DNA of 43,574 nt from CAYQDF01 sp964416175 (GCA_964416175.1 CAYQDF010000014.1:1-43574), one strand, 5' to 3'; positions 32,156 through 40,854 are shown, numbered from the stretch's first letter. The notes: generated by a model from the letters alone, not told the origin. Numbers and translations: made by a program.

Positions 32156-33370
32156 ATGAACAGAAAGCATCTGGCGTTCATCCTCCCGGGTCTCCTGATC
32201 ACGATCCTGGTCGGTGGGCTGATTTATTACTTCTCCCCACGCCTGGCCGCATCCTCGATCCTGAACCCGGTGGGAAGGGGCGTGATCGGACTCACCGCCG
32301 ACACCGTCCCTGCCAGGGTGGTGGAAGTCGTCGAATCGGGCACGATCACCCTTGGAGACCGTACTCAGCCTTACCAGATTTTGCGGGTCCACCTGCTCGA
32401 AGGAACATTTGCCGGGCGCCAGGTCCTTATCGATTACGGCCAGCGTCAGGTCCGTCCTCCAGGTCTCGACCTCCGCCCGGGAGACCGGGTGCTGGTCACT
32501 GTTGGAACGGATCAGGATGGGAACCTGACTGCTTACTTCACGGATTACATCCGCAACAGACCGCTGCTTTGGTTGTTCGCCACGTTCGTCCTGTTCAGCA
32601 TTTTGATCAGCGGCTGGAAAGGAGTGCGCAGCCTGCTCGGATTGGGCTTCAGTCTGCTGGTAATCATCGGCTTAATCATCCCGCGCATCCTGGCCGGGGA
32701 TGACCCTGTGCAGGTCAGCATTGGCGGCGCCTTCCTGCTCGTATCGGTGACCCTCTACCTGGTTTACGGTTGGACGATGAAGACTCATGCAGCCGTTGCG
32801 GGGATGACGATCGCCCTGGTGATCACCGGGCTGCTCGCAAGGTATTTCATCGATCTGACACGCCTGACCGGCTTTAGCAGCGAAGAGGCCACCTTCCTTA
32901 TCCAGCAGAGCGCGGTCGACATCAACCTGCGCGGTCTAGTCCTGGGAGGGATGCTGATCGGCGCTCTGGGTGTGCTTGACGACCTGGTCGCCACCCAGGC
33001 CTCGGCGGTATTCGAATTGCGCGGCGCTAACCCGGGAATGCAACTGCGCACGCTCTACCGCAGCGCCATGCGCATCGGGCAGGACCACGTCGCCGCCACG
33101 GTCAACACGCTGGTGCTTGCCTATGCCGGGGTCGCGCTGCCCTTACTGCTGCTTTTCTCCCTCTCCGGGGAATCCTTTGCCTACCTCGTGAACCTGGAGT
33201 TTGTGACCGAAGAGATCGTCCGGACCCTCGTCGGATCGCTGGGCCTGATCTCCTCGGTGCCCATCACAACCCTGCTGGCCTGCCTGCTTGCACTCTACGA
33301 TCACCGCCTGGGCCGGCTGCGGCGCTTCTTAGGACCCGCACCTTATCTAAGCGAAAGCCACCCCCATTAG
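32156..33370 (+). CDS. YibE/F-family membrane protein
   Basis: A 404-residue protein with a N-terminal membrane segment (about 8-28). An extracytoplasmic beta-rich region (about 35-130, with GTITLGDRTQPYQILRV) follows, then seven or so membrane segments with the YibE/F signatures VRSLLGLGFSLLVIIGLIIPRILAG, GVLDDLVATQASAVFELR and GQDHVAATVNTLVLAYAG. Members occur in many bacteria and are proposed to be transporters, but no substrate is known. ATG 32156 is chosen as it puts the first membrane segment at the N-terminus. It is probably co-transcribed with the LysM gene. Confidence 0.9.
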   Translation: MNRKHLAFILPGLLITILVGGLIYYFSPRLAASSILNPVGRGVIGLTADTVPARVVEVVESGTITLGDRTQPYQILRVHLLEGTFAGRQVLIDYGQRQVRPPGLDLRPGDRVLVTVGTDQDGNLTAYFTDYIRNRPLLWLFATFVLFSILISGWKGVRSLLGLGFSLLVIIGLIIPRILAGDDPVQVSIGGAFLLVSVTLYLVYGWTMKTHAAVAGMTIALVITGLLARYFIDLTRLTGFSSEEATFLIQQSAVDINLRGLVLGGMLIGALGVLDDLVATQASAVFELRGANPGMQLRTLYRSAMRIGQDHVAATVNTLVLAYAGVALPLLLLFSLSGESFAYLVNLEFVTEEIVRTLVGSLGLISSVPITTLLACLLALYDHRLGRLRRFLGPAPYLSESHPH

Positions 33371-33374
33371 CGGA

Positions 33375-34709
33375 TTACAGCTTCTCGACCGCTGTCTGGG
33401 TGGATTGGGCAGCCTCGCGAGCGATCTCTTCGAGCATGGCAGTCGTCAGGGATTTGGGCCGCTCGATGGGTTGCCCCAACGCCCGCGCCCAGACGGCGTT
33501 GGCGCTCACCCCCAGCGCCCGTCCGACCCCGAACATCACGGTGTAGAATTCGAACTCCTGGACCCCATAGTGGTATTGCAAGGTGCCGCTGATGGCGTCC
33601 ACGTTTGGAGAGGGGTTCCTCGCCCTCCCCTGCTCGATCAGCACCTGCGGGACGACCTCATATACGAGCTTGGCGATCCGGAATATCTCGTCGTCTGGCA
33701 TGTGCTTATCGGCGTATTCGTACTGGGCGGTGAACCGCGGGTCTGGCTTCCGGAGCACTGCATGCCCGTAACCCGGGATCACCTGCCCGCTGTTGAGGGT
33801 GTCCCAGGCGTACTGCCTCAGCTGCTCTTTCGTTGGCACACCCCCGAATTTCTGATGCACATTCAGCAGCCAGCGCAGGGATTCCTGGTTCGCCAGCCCG
33901 TGCAGGGGGCCGGCCAGGCTGTTCAGACCAGCGGAGAAAGCGTAATAAATATCCGAGAGTGTGGAGGCGGCCAGGTGTGTGGCGTGGGCGCTTGCGTTAC
34001 CGCTTTCGTGGTCTGAATGCAGAATAAAATATAATCGGGAGAGGTCCATGTACTCCGGCGTGGGGTTGCGGATCATGTAAGCAAAATTGGCTCCCCAATC
34101 CAGGTCCGGCCGGGGTTCGAGAAAGCTGCAGCCCTTATACTTCAAGCAATAGATGAATGAAGCGATGGAGGGCAGTTTGGCAGTCAAATTCAAACTGTCT
34201 TCGAGCATCGGTTCCCAGTACTCGTCCCTGGTCATGCCTTCCCGGTAGCGCCTGGCGAAGATAGATTCACTCTGCAAGGCCAGGATGGCTGTTGAGAACA
34301 TCAGCATGGGATGCGCCTGGCGCGGGAGTGCATACAGCACGTCAAACACGAACTGCGGGATCTGTGCGCGCGCCCGCCACTCCGCTTCTATTTCAAGGGC
34401 CTGCTCCCGGCCTGGCATCCTGCCCAACAGCAGGAGGTAGTAGAGCCCGCCCACGTAAGGTATTTCAGCCCCATCCGGCTTGGGCAGCTGCGCCAGCACT
34501 TCCGGGATCGTGAAACCGCGGAAACGGATGCCTTCATTCGGATCAACGTAGGAGATATCCGTGACGAGTGATTTCACCCCTCGCATCCCCCCGTAGACCT
34601 GGGCGATCGTGACATCGCCGACCCTGACATCTCCGTTTTCTGTGAGGAGCTTTTTCACCCTTTCCCGCCATTCGGGGAGAATTGCCGCGAGTTCTTCTTT
34701 AATGCCCAT
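33375..34709 (-). CDS. Citrate synthase, eukaryotic-type
   Basis: Condenses acetyl-CoA and oxaloacetate to start the TCA cycle. 444 residues. The catalytic residues are His270 in LAGPLHGLANQE, His316 in PGYGHAVLRKPDPR and Asp371 in NPSPNVDAISG, with the oxaloacetate His in HSDHESGN (231-238). The sequence shares long blocks with mitochondrial citrate synthase (RGFTIPEVL, LPKPDG, SDHESGNASAHATHL, NSLAGPLHGLANQESL, FGVGRALGV, IERPKS) rather than with the GltA type of Proteobacteria. It ends five bases from the convergent YibE/F gene and follows mdh by 16 bp. Confidence 0.93.
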   Translation of the reverse strand: MGIKEELAAILPEWRERVKKLLTENGDVRVGDVTIAQVYGGMRGVKSLVTDISYVDPNEGIRFRGFTIPEVLAQLPKPDGAEIPYVGGLYYLLLLGRMPGREQALEIEAEWRARAQIPQFVFDVLYALPRQAHPMLMFSTAILALQSESIFARRYREGMTRDEYWEPMLEDSLNLTAKLPSIASFIYCLKYKGCSFLEPRPDLDWGANFAYMIRNPTPEYMDLSRLYFILHSDHESGNASAHATHLAASTLSDIYYAFSAGLNSLAGPLHGLANQESLRWLLNVHQKFGGVPTKEQLRQYAWDTLNSGQVIPGYGHAVLRKPDPRFTAQYEYADKHMPDDEIFRIAKLVYEVVPQVLIEQGRARNPSPNVDAISGTLQYHYGVQEFEFYTVMFGVGRALGVSANAVWARALGQPIERPKSLTTAMLEEIAREAAQSTQTAVEKL

Positions 34710-34725
34710 CTTCCGCCTCCAAATC

Positions 34726-35664
34726 TTATATTTTGACGAGCGACTCGAGCATCGCTATGGACTGGCGCACTGCCTCAGCCGATTTCTCCAGGGCGGCGCG
34801 CTCCGCCTGATTCAGCCTGTACTCAATGATTTTCACCACGCCGCGCCTGCCCAGTTGCACAGGCACTCCGAAAAAGATATCTCGCAGGCCGTATTCCCCG
34901 CGCATGTACGCTGCAGCAGGTACGATCAGATGCTTGTCTTTCAGGATCGACTCGACCATCTGCGCCACAGCGGCGCCAGGCGCGTAAAAGGCGCTTCCTG
35001 TCTTGAGCAGACTGACGATCTCGCCGCCTCCCTTGCGGGTCCGGTCCACGATCGCCTCCAGCCGGGAAGCCTCGAGGATCTCCTGTAGCGGCACACCAGC
35101 GACGTTCGAATGCCTGACCAGCGGCACCATGTCATCTCCGTGCCCGCCCAGGACATAGCAGTGGATGTTCTCAACGCTGACGCCGAGTTCCATAGCGACG
35201 AACGCCCGCATGCGCGCCGAATCGAGTATCCCGGCCTGGCCCACCACCCGCTCCGGAGGCAGGTTGCCGGCTTTCATCGCCAGGTAAGCCATTGTATCGA
35301 GCGGATTGGTCAGGACCACCAGGATAGCTTCCGGGGAATATCTGAGCGATTCCAGCGTGGCAGATCTCACTATCTCGGCATTGGCTGCCAGCAGGTCTTC
35401 CCGGCTCATCCCGGGTTTGCGCGGCAGGCCGGCAGTGATCACCACGATATCCGAACCGGCGGTCGCCTCAAATGAGTTGCTGCCAGTCACGCGCACGTCT
35501 TTCCCGATGACCGGCAGGGCTTCCTGCAGATCCAGCGCTTTGCCCTGCGGCATTCCCTCGACGACATCCACGAGGACGAGGTCAGCCAGTTCTCGTTCGG
35601 CCAGCCAGTGCGCAGTGGTCGCGCCGGTCATCCCGGCCCCGATAATTGAAACTTTATTGCGCAT
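34726..35664 (-). CDS. mdh: Malate dehydrogenase (LDH-like type)
   Basis: Oxidises malate to oxaloacetate, supplying the citrate synthase encoded next to it. ATG 35664 is chosen, with AAGGAG upstream; 312 residues. Seen: IIGAGMTGATTAH (7-19) with Asp33 for NAD, substrate Arg82 in LPRKPGMSR (Arg here means malate rather than lactate), Asp148 and Arg151, and catalytic His175 in GGHGDDMVPL. The gene sits between trxB and citrate synthase; a large hairpin precedes it. Confidence 0.95.
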   Translation of the reverse strand: MRNKVSIIGAGMTGATTAHWLAERELADLVLVDVVEGMPQGKALDLQEALPVIGKDVRVTGSNSFEATAGSDIVVITAGLPRKPGMSREDLLAANAEIVRSATLESLRYSPEAILVVLTNPLDTMAYLAMKAGNLPPERVVGQAGILDSARMRAFVAMELGVSVENIHCYVLGGHGDDMVPLVRHSNVAGVPLQEILEASRLEAIVDRTRKGGGEIVSLLKTGSAFYAPGAAVAQMVESILKDKHLIVPAAAYMRGEYGLRDIFFGVPVQLGRRGVVKIIEYRLNQAERAALEKSAEAVRQSIAMLESLVKI

Positions 35665-35681
35665 ATCAAATCTCCTTAAAG

Positions 35682-35726
35682 AAAGCGGGTCTGCGGCCTG
35701 GCTGACGCCCACCGCAAACCCGCTTT
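35682..35726 (-). promoter_or_regulatory. Long hairpin in the trxB-mdh spacer
   Basis: AAAGCGGGT (35682-35690) pairs with ACCCGCTTT (35718-35726), and inside it TGCGG (35692-35696) pairs with CCGCA (35712-35716), giving a near-continuous 15-bp stem. On the minus strand it ends with CGCTTTCTTT and lies about five bases before the mdh AAGGAG site. It may be an attenuator, an RNA-processing site or a stabiliser. Confidence 0.6.
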
Positions 35727-35761
35727 TTCCATCCTGGATCTGATCTTCGCCGCCATCCTTC

Positions 35762-36754
35762 TCAGGCCTGGTCCAGCGGATGTTCATCTAGGAAGCGACC
35801 GGCCTCGATCGCCGCCGCTGCCCCCATCCCGGCAGAGGTGATCACCTGGCGGAAGTGCGGATCGGCGACTTCGCCTGCCGCATACACCCCTGGCACGTTT
35901 GTCCGCATTTTCTGATCGACAACCAGATATCCGTGTTCGTCCATCTCCAGCTGTCCTTTGAACAGGCCCGTGTTTGGAGAATGACCAATGAAGATGAACA
36001 CACCGTCTATCTGGCGCTCCTCTTCATTCCCGGACTGGGTGTCCTGGAGGCGGACAGTTTGCACTGCACCATTGCCAGAGATCTCCTTGACGACTTTATT
36101 CCATAAGAATTTTATCTTTGGATTGTTCAGGGCGCGGTCTGCCAGGATCGGGCTGGCGCGCAGTTCATCCCGGCGGTGGACGATGGTTACCGAATCGGCG
36201 TACCGCGTCAGAAATAGGCCTTCTTCCACAGCGCTGTCGCCGCCCCCGACAACGACCACGTCTTTATCTTTGAAAAACCACCCATCGCAGGTGGCGCAGT
36301 AGGAGACGCCGCGCCCGGTGAGCTCATCTTCCCCGGGGACATTGAGGTGGATGGCGCTCGCGCCGGTGGCGATGATCAGGGTCGCCGCATGGTAAATCTT
36401 ACCGTTTTGGGTCAATACGCGATAGGGGCGCTGGGAGAGGTCGACCTCCGCGGCGGCATCGAATTCGATGCGCGCCCCGAAGCGCTCAGCCTGCTTCTGG
36501 AACAACTCAACCAGCTCCAACCCACCGATACCATCCGGGAAGCCGGGGTAATTTTCGACCATATAGGTCAGCGAAACCTGACCCCCCAGTTCCATACCGC
36601 TCAAAACCACTGGCTCCAGGTTGGCTCGGGCTGCGTACAGCGCAGCGGATAAGCCTGCCGGACCGGAGCCCAGGATCAATACTTTGACCAATTCTTTGTT
36701 TGAGCCGCCGTTGCTTGGTGAGCTCGATGAAAGGTTGCCCAAATTTATATCCAT
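35762..36754 (-). CDS. trxB: Thioredoxin reductase
   Basis: Moves electrons from NADPH through FAD to thioredoxin. 330 residues. Seen: the FAD motif ILGSGPAGLSAALYAAR (27-43), the redox pair Cys153-Cys156 in SYCATCDGWFF, the NADPH motif GGGDSAVEEG (170-179) and the 2'-phosphate arginines in HRRDELRA (193-200). The C-terminal FAD motif, usually AAGD, is AAGE here (292-295). An N-terminal extension of about 20 residues is Ser/Asn-rich. AAGGAAGGA precedes the start. Confidence 0.95.
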   Translation of the reverse strand: MDINLGNLSSSSPSNGGSNKELVKVLILGSGPAGLSAALYAARANLEPVVLSGMELGGQVSLTYMVENYPGFPDGIGGLELVELFQKQAERFGARIEFDAAAEVDLSQRPYRVLTQNGKIYHAATLIIATGASAIHLNVPGEDELTGRGVSYCATCDGWFFKDKDVVVVGGGDSAVEEGLFLTRYADSVTIVHRRDELRASPILADRALNNPKIKFLWNKVVKEISGNGAVQTVRLQDTQSGNEEERQIDGVFIFIGHSPNTGLFKGQLEMDEHGYLVVDQKMRTNVPGVYAAGEVADPHFRQVITSAGMGAAAAIEAGRFLDEHPLDQA

Positions 36755-36922
36755 TTTCCTTCCTTGATTCCCGCAGCCCCCCTCGGGCAGGAACTCTCCC
36801 GAACAGCGCTGCGCTTATTTTCCTGGTTTGTCCACCTCGCAGGGGCTGGTACGAAGTGGTCTTCCCGCTTCAAACTATCTACCTATCAGATGCACACTTC
36901 ACACGAAAAGTTACATTAAAGA

Positions 36923-37870
36923 TCAATTAACAACTTCCCGTTCGGGGGTCGATACCTCCTGGGGAACGTAATCCAGCCACTGCTCAGCCTGCTTGCCGCG
37001 CCCGCGCACGACTTCCAGAAAGCTCTGGAGCAGGGCGCGCGTGATGGGGCCTGGCCTTCCCTCGCCGATCTTCCGGAAGTCGATCATGCGGACGCCCACG
37101 ATTTCAGCTGCTGTCCCGCTGATGAACACCTCGTCTGCGGTGTACAGCTGGTCGCGCGTGATCATCGCCTCCACGACCGGGAGGTTCAGGTCAGCAGCCA
37201 GGGCGATCACGGTCGATCGCGTGATCCCCTCCAAAATCGAGCTCAGGGGCGGAGTGTAGAGCACATTCCTCCGCACCATGAAGATGTTTTCACCTGTGCA
37301 TTCCGCCACGAAGCCAGCCGGATCGAGGATCACCGCTTCATCATAGCCGGAACGCAGCGCAAGAGTCTTCACCAGCATCGAATTGGCGTAATTGCCCGTG
37401 ATTTTCGCCTTTGTCATGTTGATATTGGGGTGCAGGCGGTTGTACGAGGAGACCATCATGTGAATTCCGGTTTCCCGCGCTGCCTCCCCGAGGTACGGTC
37501 CCCATTCCCAGGCGGCGATCGCCAGGCTGGGCCGGGAGCGGTCCATGTTGAGCCCCATCGGCCCCTGCAGGTACATCAAGGGACGGATGTAACACTCGCT
37601 GAATCCATTTGCGGAGATCGTCTGGTGAACGGCCTTGCGAATTTCCTCCAGCGTATACGGAAAATCCCTCACGCCAAGGATGTGAATCGACTCCAGGAAG
37701 CGTATCAGATGGTCCCTCAGGCGGAAAACAGCCGGCCCTTTAGGTGTCTGGTAACATCGAATGCCCTCAAAAACGCCAACTCCGTAATGCAAAGTGGGGG
37801 TGATGACGTGCACCTGCGCTTGCTCATAGGGTACCAACGTCCCATCCATCCAGATAAAATCAGATTTCAT
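36923..37870 (-). CDS. ilvE: Branched-chain amino acid aminotransferase
   Basis: A fold-type IV PLP enzyme that makes Val, Leu and Ile from their keto acids. 315 residues. Seen: FIWMDGTLVPYEQAQVHV (5-22), HYGVGVFEGIRCY (28-40), the PLP Lys156 in MTKAKITGNYANSML, the AECTGENIFMV block (about 193-203), and VFISGTAAEIVGV. It has its own promoter after the pnp terminator. The trxB gene follows 168 bp downstream. Confidence 0.95.
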   Translation of the reverse strand: MKSDFIWMDGTLVPYEQAQVHVITPTLHYGVGVFEGIRCYQTPKGPAVFRLRDHLIRFLESIHILGVRDFPYTLEEIRKAVHQTISANGFSECYIRPLMYLQGPMGLNMDRSRPSLAIAAWEWGPYLGEAARETGIHMMVSSYNRLHPNINMTKAKITGNYANSMLVKTLALRSGYDEAVILDPAGFVAECTGENIFMVRRNVLYTPPLSSILEGITRSTVIALAADLNLPVVEAMITRDQLYTADEVFISGTAAEIVGVRMIDFRKIGEGRPGPITRALLQSFLEVVRGRGKQAEQWLDYVPQEVSTPEREVVN

Positions 37871-37917
37871 CAGGCACTCCTTGAGATTTTAAGATGCGGG
37901 CTGTACAGACAGGAGGT

Positions 37918-37926
37918 ATTATATCA
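37918..37926 (-). promoter_or_regulatory. Extended -10 promoter of ilvE
   Basis: On the minus strand TGATATAAT (37926-37918) is an extended -10 element 48 bases before the ilvE ATG. It lies just downstream of the pnp terminator, so ilvE and later genes have their own promoter. Confidence 0.6.
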
Positions 37927-37931
37927 GGATC

Positions 37932-37957
37932 AAAATGCGGGCAACTTGTGCCCGCAT
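37932..37957 (-). terminator. Terminator of pnp
   Basis: On the minus strand ATGCGGGC (37957-37950) and GCCCGCAT (37942-37935) form a perfect 8-bp stem with a 7-base loop, followed by TTT. It lies six bases after the pnp stop. Confidence 0.75.
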
Positions 37958-37963
37958 CAGGAA

Positions 37964-40192
37964 TTACCTGCGATTGCGGTCCCTGGGCCCGCGGTTGCGA
38001 TCCCCGCGGTCTCCTCGATGCCCGCCGCCCGAACTCCGCCTTCCGCCTCCTGGGGATCGCGCGCCCATCCGGTCGCGCTGGATGGCTTCTTCAGCAGTCC
38101 AGCCTTCGAGGACCGCTTGACGGGAGAGCCGGATCTTGCCGGCAGGATCGATGTCCGTGACCATCACGGTGATCTCGTCCCCCATTCGGGCGACGTCCTC
38201 CACCCTTTCCACACGTGAGCTGTCCAATTGGGAAATGTGCACCATGCCGTCGGTGTTGGGCAAGATCTCCACAAAAGCCCCGAAATCGGTCACGCGGACC
38301 ACGCGACCGGTATATATCCGGCCAATCTCGGGGCTCTCGGTGAGCGAGAGGATGCGATCCCTCGCCATGAGTTCCCCCTCAACATCGGTTGCAGCGATGA
38401 AGATCGTTCCATCTTCTTCGATGTCAATGCGGGTCTTGGTCTCGTCTTGCAGGCTGCGGATGGTTTTCCCGCCAGGCCCGATCACCGCCCCGATCTTATC
38501 AACCGGAATGTGCAGGATGCTGATCCGTGGGGTATGCGGCTTGAGCTGTGGGCGCGGTTCCGGGATCACCGCCAGCATCTTATCCAGGATGGCCAGGCGT
38601 GCAACCCGCGCTTGCTCCAGGGCAGTCGCCATGATCTCCGGGGTGAGACCTTTGATCTTGATGTCCATTTGAAGGGCAGTCACGCCTTCCTTGGTGCCAG
38701 CCACTTTGAAATCCATATCGCCCAGCTGGTCCTCCATGCCCAGGATGTCCGTCATGATCGCGTAGCGATCATTCTCCCCTTTCACCAGCCCCATTGCCAC
38801 GCCAGCAACCGGGCTCTTGATTGGCACACCCGTATCCATCAGCGCCAGGGTGGATGCGCACACCGACGCCATCGAGCTCGACCCGTTCGACGATAAGACT
38901 TCGGACACCAGGCGCATCGTGTAAGGAAAATCGTCCTCGGGCGGGATTACAGGCAGAAGCGCACGCTCCGCGAGGGCGCCGTGGCCGATGTCCCGGCGGG
39001 AGGCGCCGCGCAACATGCGGACCTCACCAGTCGAGAAAGGCGGGAAGTTATAGTGATGGATATAGCGTTTGGAAGCGCCCGGAGAGAGTGTATCGAGTTC
39101 CTGCGCTTCTCGCGGTGTTCCGAGCGTGGCGAGGGTGAGAACCTGAGTTTCGCCGCGAGTGAAAAGGCCCGATCCATGGGCGCGTGGGCTGACATCCACT
39201 GCACACCAAATTGGGCGGATTTCAGTGAGGCCTCTGCCATCCGGACGGAGGCTGCGCTCGAGGATCCGCTGGCGCACGACGGTTTTTAACGCCAGGTCGA
39301 AAGCTTCGCTCACGCTCCCGGCCAGCGTTTCATCCTCGCCGGAATACTCGGCTACCAGCGCGTCGCGGAGCGCATTGATCTCCTGATTGCGCGCGGTTTT
39401 ATCCAGAGGTTTGTCGAAAATCTCTTCCAGAGGGGCGGCGGCTCGTTCCTGGATCGTCGCTTTCAAGGCCTCATCGAGTACGAAGGGCGGGTATTCGCGT
39501 TTGGGCTTGCCGATCTCGGCAGCCATCTGTTCCTGGATATCGATCAGCGGCTGCAGGATTTGATGCGCAAACTGCAGCGCCGCGACGAGCACCTCCTCCG
39601 GGACCATGACCGCTCCGCACTCAACCATTAAGATCGCATCTCGAGTGCCGGCCACGCGCAGGTCAAGATCAGAGTCGTTCTTTTCGCTGAAGGTCGGGTT
39701 GACCAGGAATTCTCCGTCGATGCGCCCAATGCGCACTGCTCCGACCGGCCCTCCCCAGGGGATATCCGAGATCATCAGCGCCGCCGAGGCAGCATTGACG
39801 GCCAGGATATCGATCGGATTTTCCGTATCCGCAGAAAAGGAATACACGATCACCTGCACGTCGTTGCGCAGATCCTTGGGAAATAAGGGGCGGATCGGAC
39901 GGTCCGTGAGCCGCGCAATTAAAATGGCTTCTTCGCTCGGTCGTCCCTCTCGCCGGAAAAATGAACCGGGGATCCGCCCTCCGGCGTACATCCGCTCCTC
40001 ATAATCTACTGTCAGGGGGAAGAAATCGATCCCTTGGCGGGGCTCATCCCCCATCGTCGCCGCGGCGAATACCATGGTATCTCCAGTCCGCACGGTCACC
40101 GCCCCGCCGGCCTGTCCAGCCAGGTGGCCGGTCTCGAAAATGACCTGCTTTCCGCCCACCTCGGCTGTGTAACGCTTTGATTCTGGTTGCAT
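37964..40192 (-). CDS. pnp: Polyribonucleotide nucleotidyltransferase (PNPase)
   Basis: A 3'-to-5' phosphorolytic exoribonuclease of the degradosome type. 742 residues: two RNase PH-like domains (1-215 and about 310-545) split by an all-alpha linker. A KH domain (about 553-610, with IGAVIGPGGKTIRSL) and an S1 domain (about 620-692, GRVVRVTDFGAFVEILP) follow. The FFPLTVDYEERMYAGGRIPGSFFRREGRP block is typical. From about 705 the tail is Gly/Arg/Ser-rich. The gene follows rpsO, the order known in many bacteria, and has a hairpin leader. Confidence 0.97.
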   Translation of the reverse strand: MQPESKRYTAEVGGKQVIFETGHLAGQAGGAVTVRTGDTMVFAAATMGDEPRQGIDFFPLTVDYEERMYAGGRIPGSFFRREGRPSEEAILIARLTDRPIRPLFPKDLRNDVQVIVYSFSADTENPIDILAVNAASAALMISDIPWGGPVGAVRIGRIDGEFLVNPTFSEKNDSDLDLRVAGTRDAILMVECGAVMVPEEVLVAALQFAHQILQPLIDIQEQMAAEIGKPKREYPPFVLDEALKATIQERAAAPLEEIFDKPLDKTARNQEINALRDALVAEYSGEDETLAGSVSEAFDLALKTVVRQRILERSLRPDGRGLTEIRPIWCAVDVSPRAHGSGLFTRGETQVLTLATLGTPREAQELDTLSPGASKRYIHHYNFPPFSTGEVRMLRGASRRDIGHGALAERALLPVIPPEDDFPYTMRLVSEVLSSNGSSSMASVCASTLALMDTGVPIKSPVAGVAMGLVKGENDRYAIMTDILGMEDQLGDMDFKVAGTKEGVTALQMDIKIKGLTPEIMATALEQARVARLAILDKMLAVIPEPRPQLKPHTPRISILHIPVDKIGAVIGPGGKTIRSLQDETKTRIDIEEDGTIFIAATDVEGELMARDRILSLTESPEIGRIYTGRVVRVTDFGAFVEILPNTDGMVHISQLDSSRVERVEDVARMGDEITVMVTDIDPAGKIRLSRQAVLEGWTAEEAIQRDRMGARSPGGGRRSSGGGHRGDRGDRNRGPRDRNRR

Positions 40193-40205
40193 TTTTACTC
40201 CTTAA

Positions 40206-40254
40206 CTGGCGCCATGCAGATCAGGGACTGGTCTCTGCTGGCAACCTGCGCCAG
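40206..40254 (-). promoter_or_regulatory. Hairpin in the pnp leader
   Basis: CTGGCGC (40206-40212) and GCGCCAG (40248-40254) are perfect inverted repeats just before the pnp ribosome site. AGG (40223-40225) and CCT (40245-40247) could add inner pairs. In E. coli PNPase controls its own mRNA through an RNase III-cut leader hairpin; a similar role here is inference. The rest of the 283-base rpsO-pnp spacer (40255-40475) shows no gene. Confidence 0.45.
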
Positions 40255-40475
40255 GACACGCCATGCACAAGTTGTCATCAGTCACCAATACCCGACCTGC
40301 TGGCAAAGATATGATTTGGATTGTTAGTTGTTCCCGATAAGACAATTCCGCAATCGCGTTTCCCCAGGCGGTCAATTGAACCTGCTACGGAATTCAACGA
40401 ATCGCTTCTGGATTGGACAGCTGTTGAGAGATTGATAAGACCGTCGTATCAAGCGTGGACGAGAGCCCGGCGCAA

Positions 40476-40748
40476 CTACTTTCTCCGCAGGCTCAACCGG
40501 TCCGTCAGCGCCTGGTAGCGCTGGTAGTCCTTGCGGCGGATGTAAGTCAGGAGGTGCCGCCGTCTTCCGACCAGCTTCAACAGGCCCCGCCGGGATGATT
40601 CGTCGTGTTTATGGGCGCGCAGATGCTCGGTCAGGGTCTTTATCCGATTGGTCAGCAAGGCGATCTGGACTTCCGGTGAACCGGTGTCGTTCGCGTGTCG
40701 GGAAAACTCTTCGATAACCGCTTTTTTACTGTCTTTATCCATACTCAT
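40476..40748 (-). CDS. rpsO: Ribosomal protein S15
   Basis: A small-subunit protein that binds the central domain of 16S rRNA. ATG 40748 gives 90 residues; ATG 40742 is an in-frame alternative. Seen: KKAVIEEFSRHANDTGSPEVQIALLTNRI (8-36), HLRAHKHDESSRRGLLKLVGRRRHLL (about 42-67), and the Arg-rich end. GGAG lies 12 bases upstream. It is followed by pnp on the same strand. Confidence 0.97.
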   Translation of the reverse strand: MSMDKDSKKAVIEEFSRHANDTGSPEVQIALLTNRIKTLTEHLRAHKHDESSRRGLLKLVGRRRHLLTYIRRKDYQRYQALTDRLSLRRK

Positions 40749-40845
40749 GACGTCTGCAAACTCCAAGAGCAAGCCAAATACTGCAGGTCTCCAAACGAGC
40801 AGACGGGAATACTCCCGACCACCCGCCGGTCTAGTCAGCACGAAA

Positions 40846-40854
40846 ATTATACCA
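40846..40854 (-). promoter_or_regulatory. Extended -10 promoter of rpsO
   Basis: On the minus strand TGGTATAAT (40854-40846) is an extended -10 element identical to those before sucC and the LysM gene. It lies 98 bases before the rpsO ATG, leaving room for a leader in which S15 could act. Confidence 0.7.

Noticed and set aside
35665..35787. Upstream extension of malate dehydrogenase by 41 codons
   Set aside because: The added residues have no family match, cross a hairpin and overlap trxB; AAGGAG supports ATG 35664.
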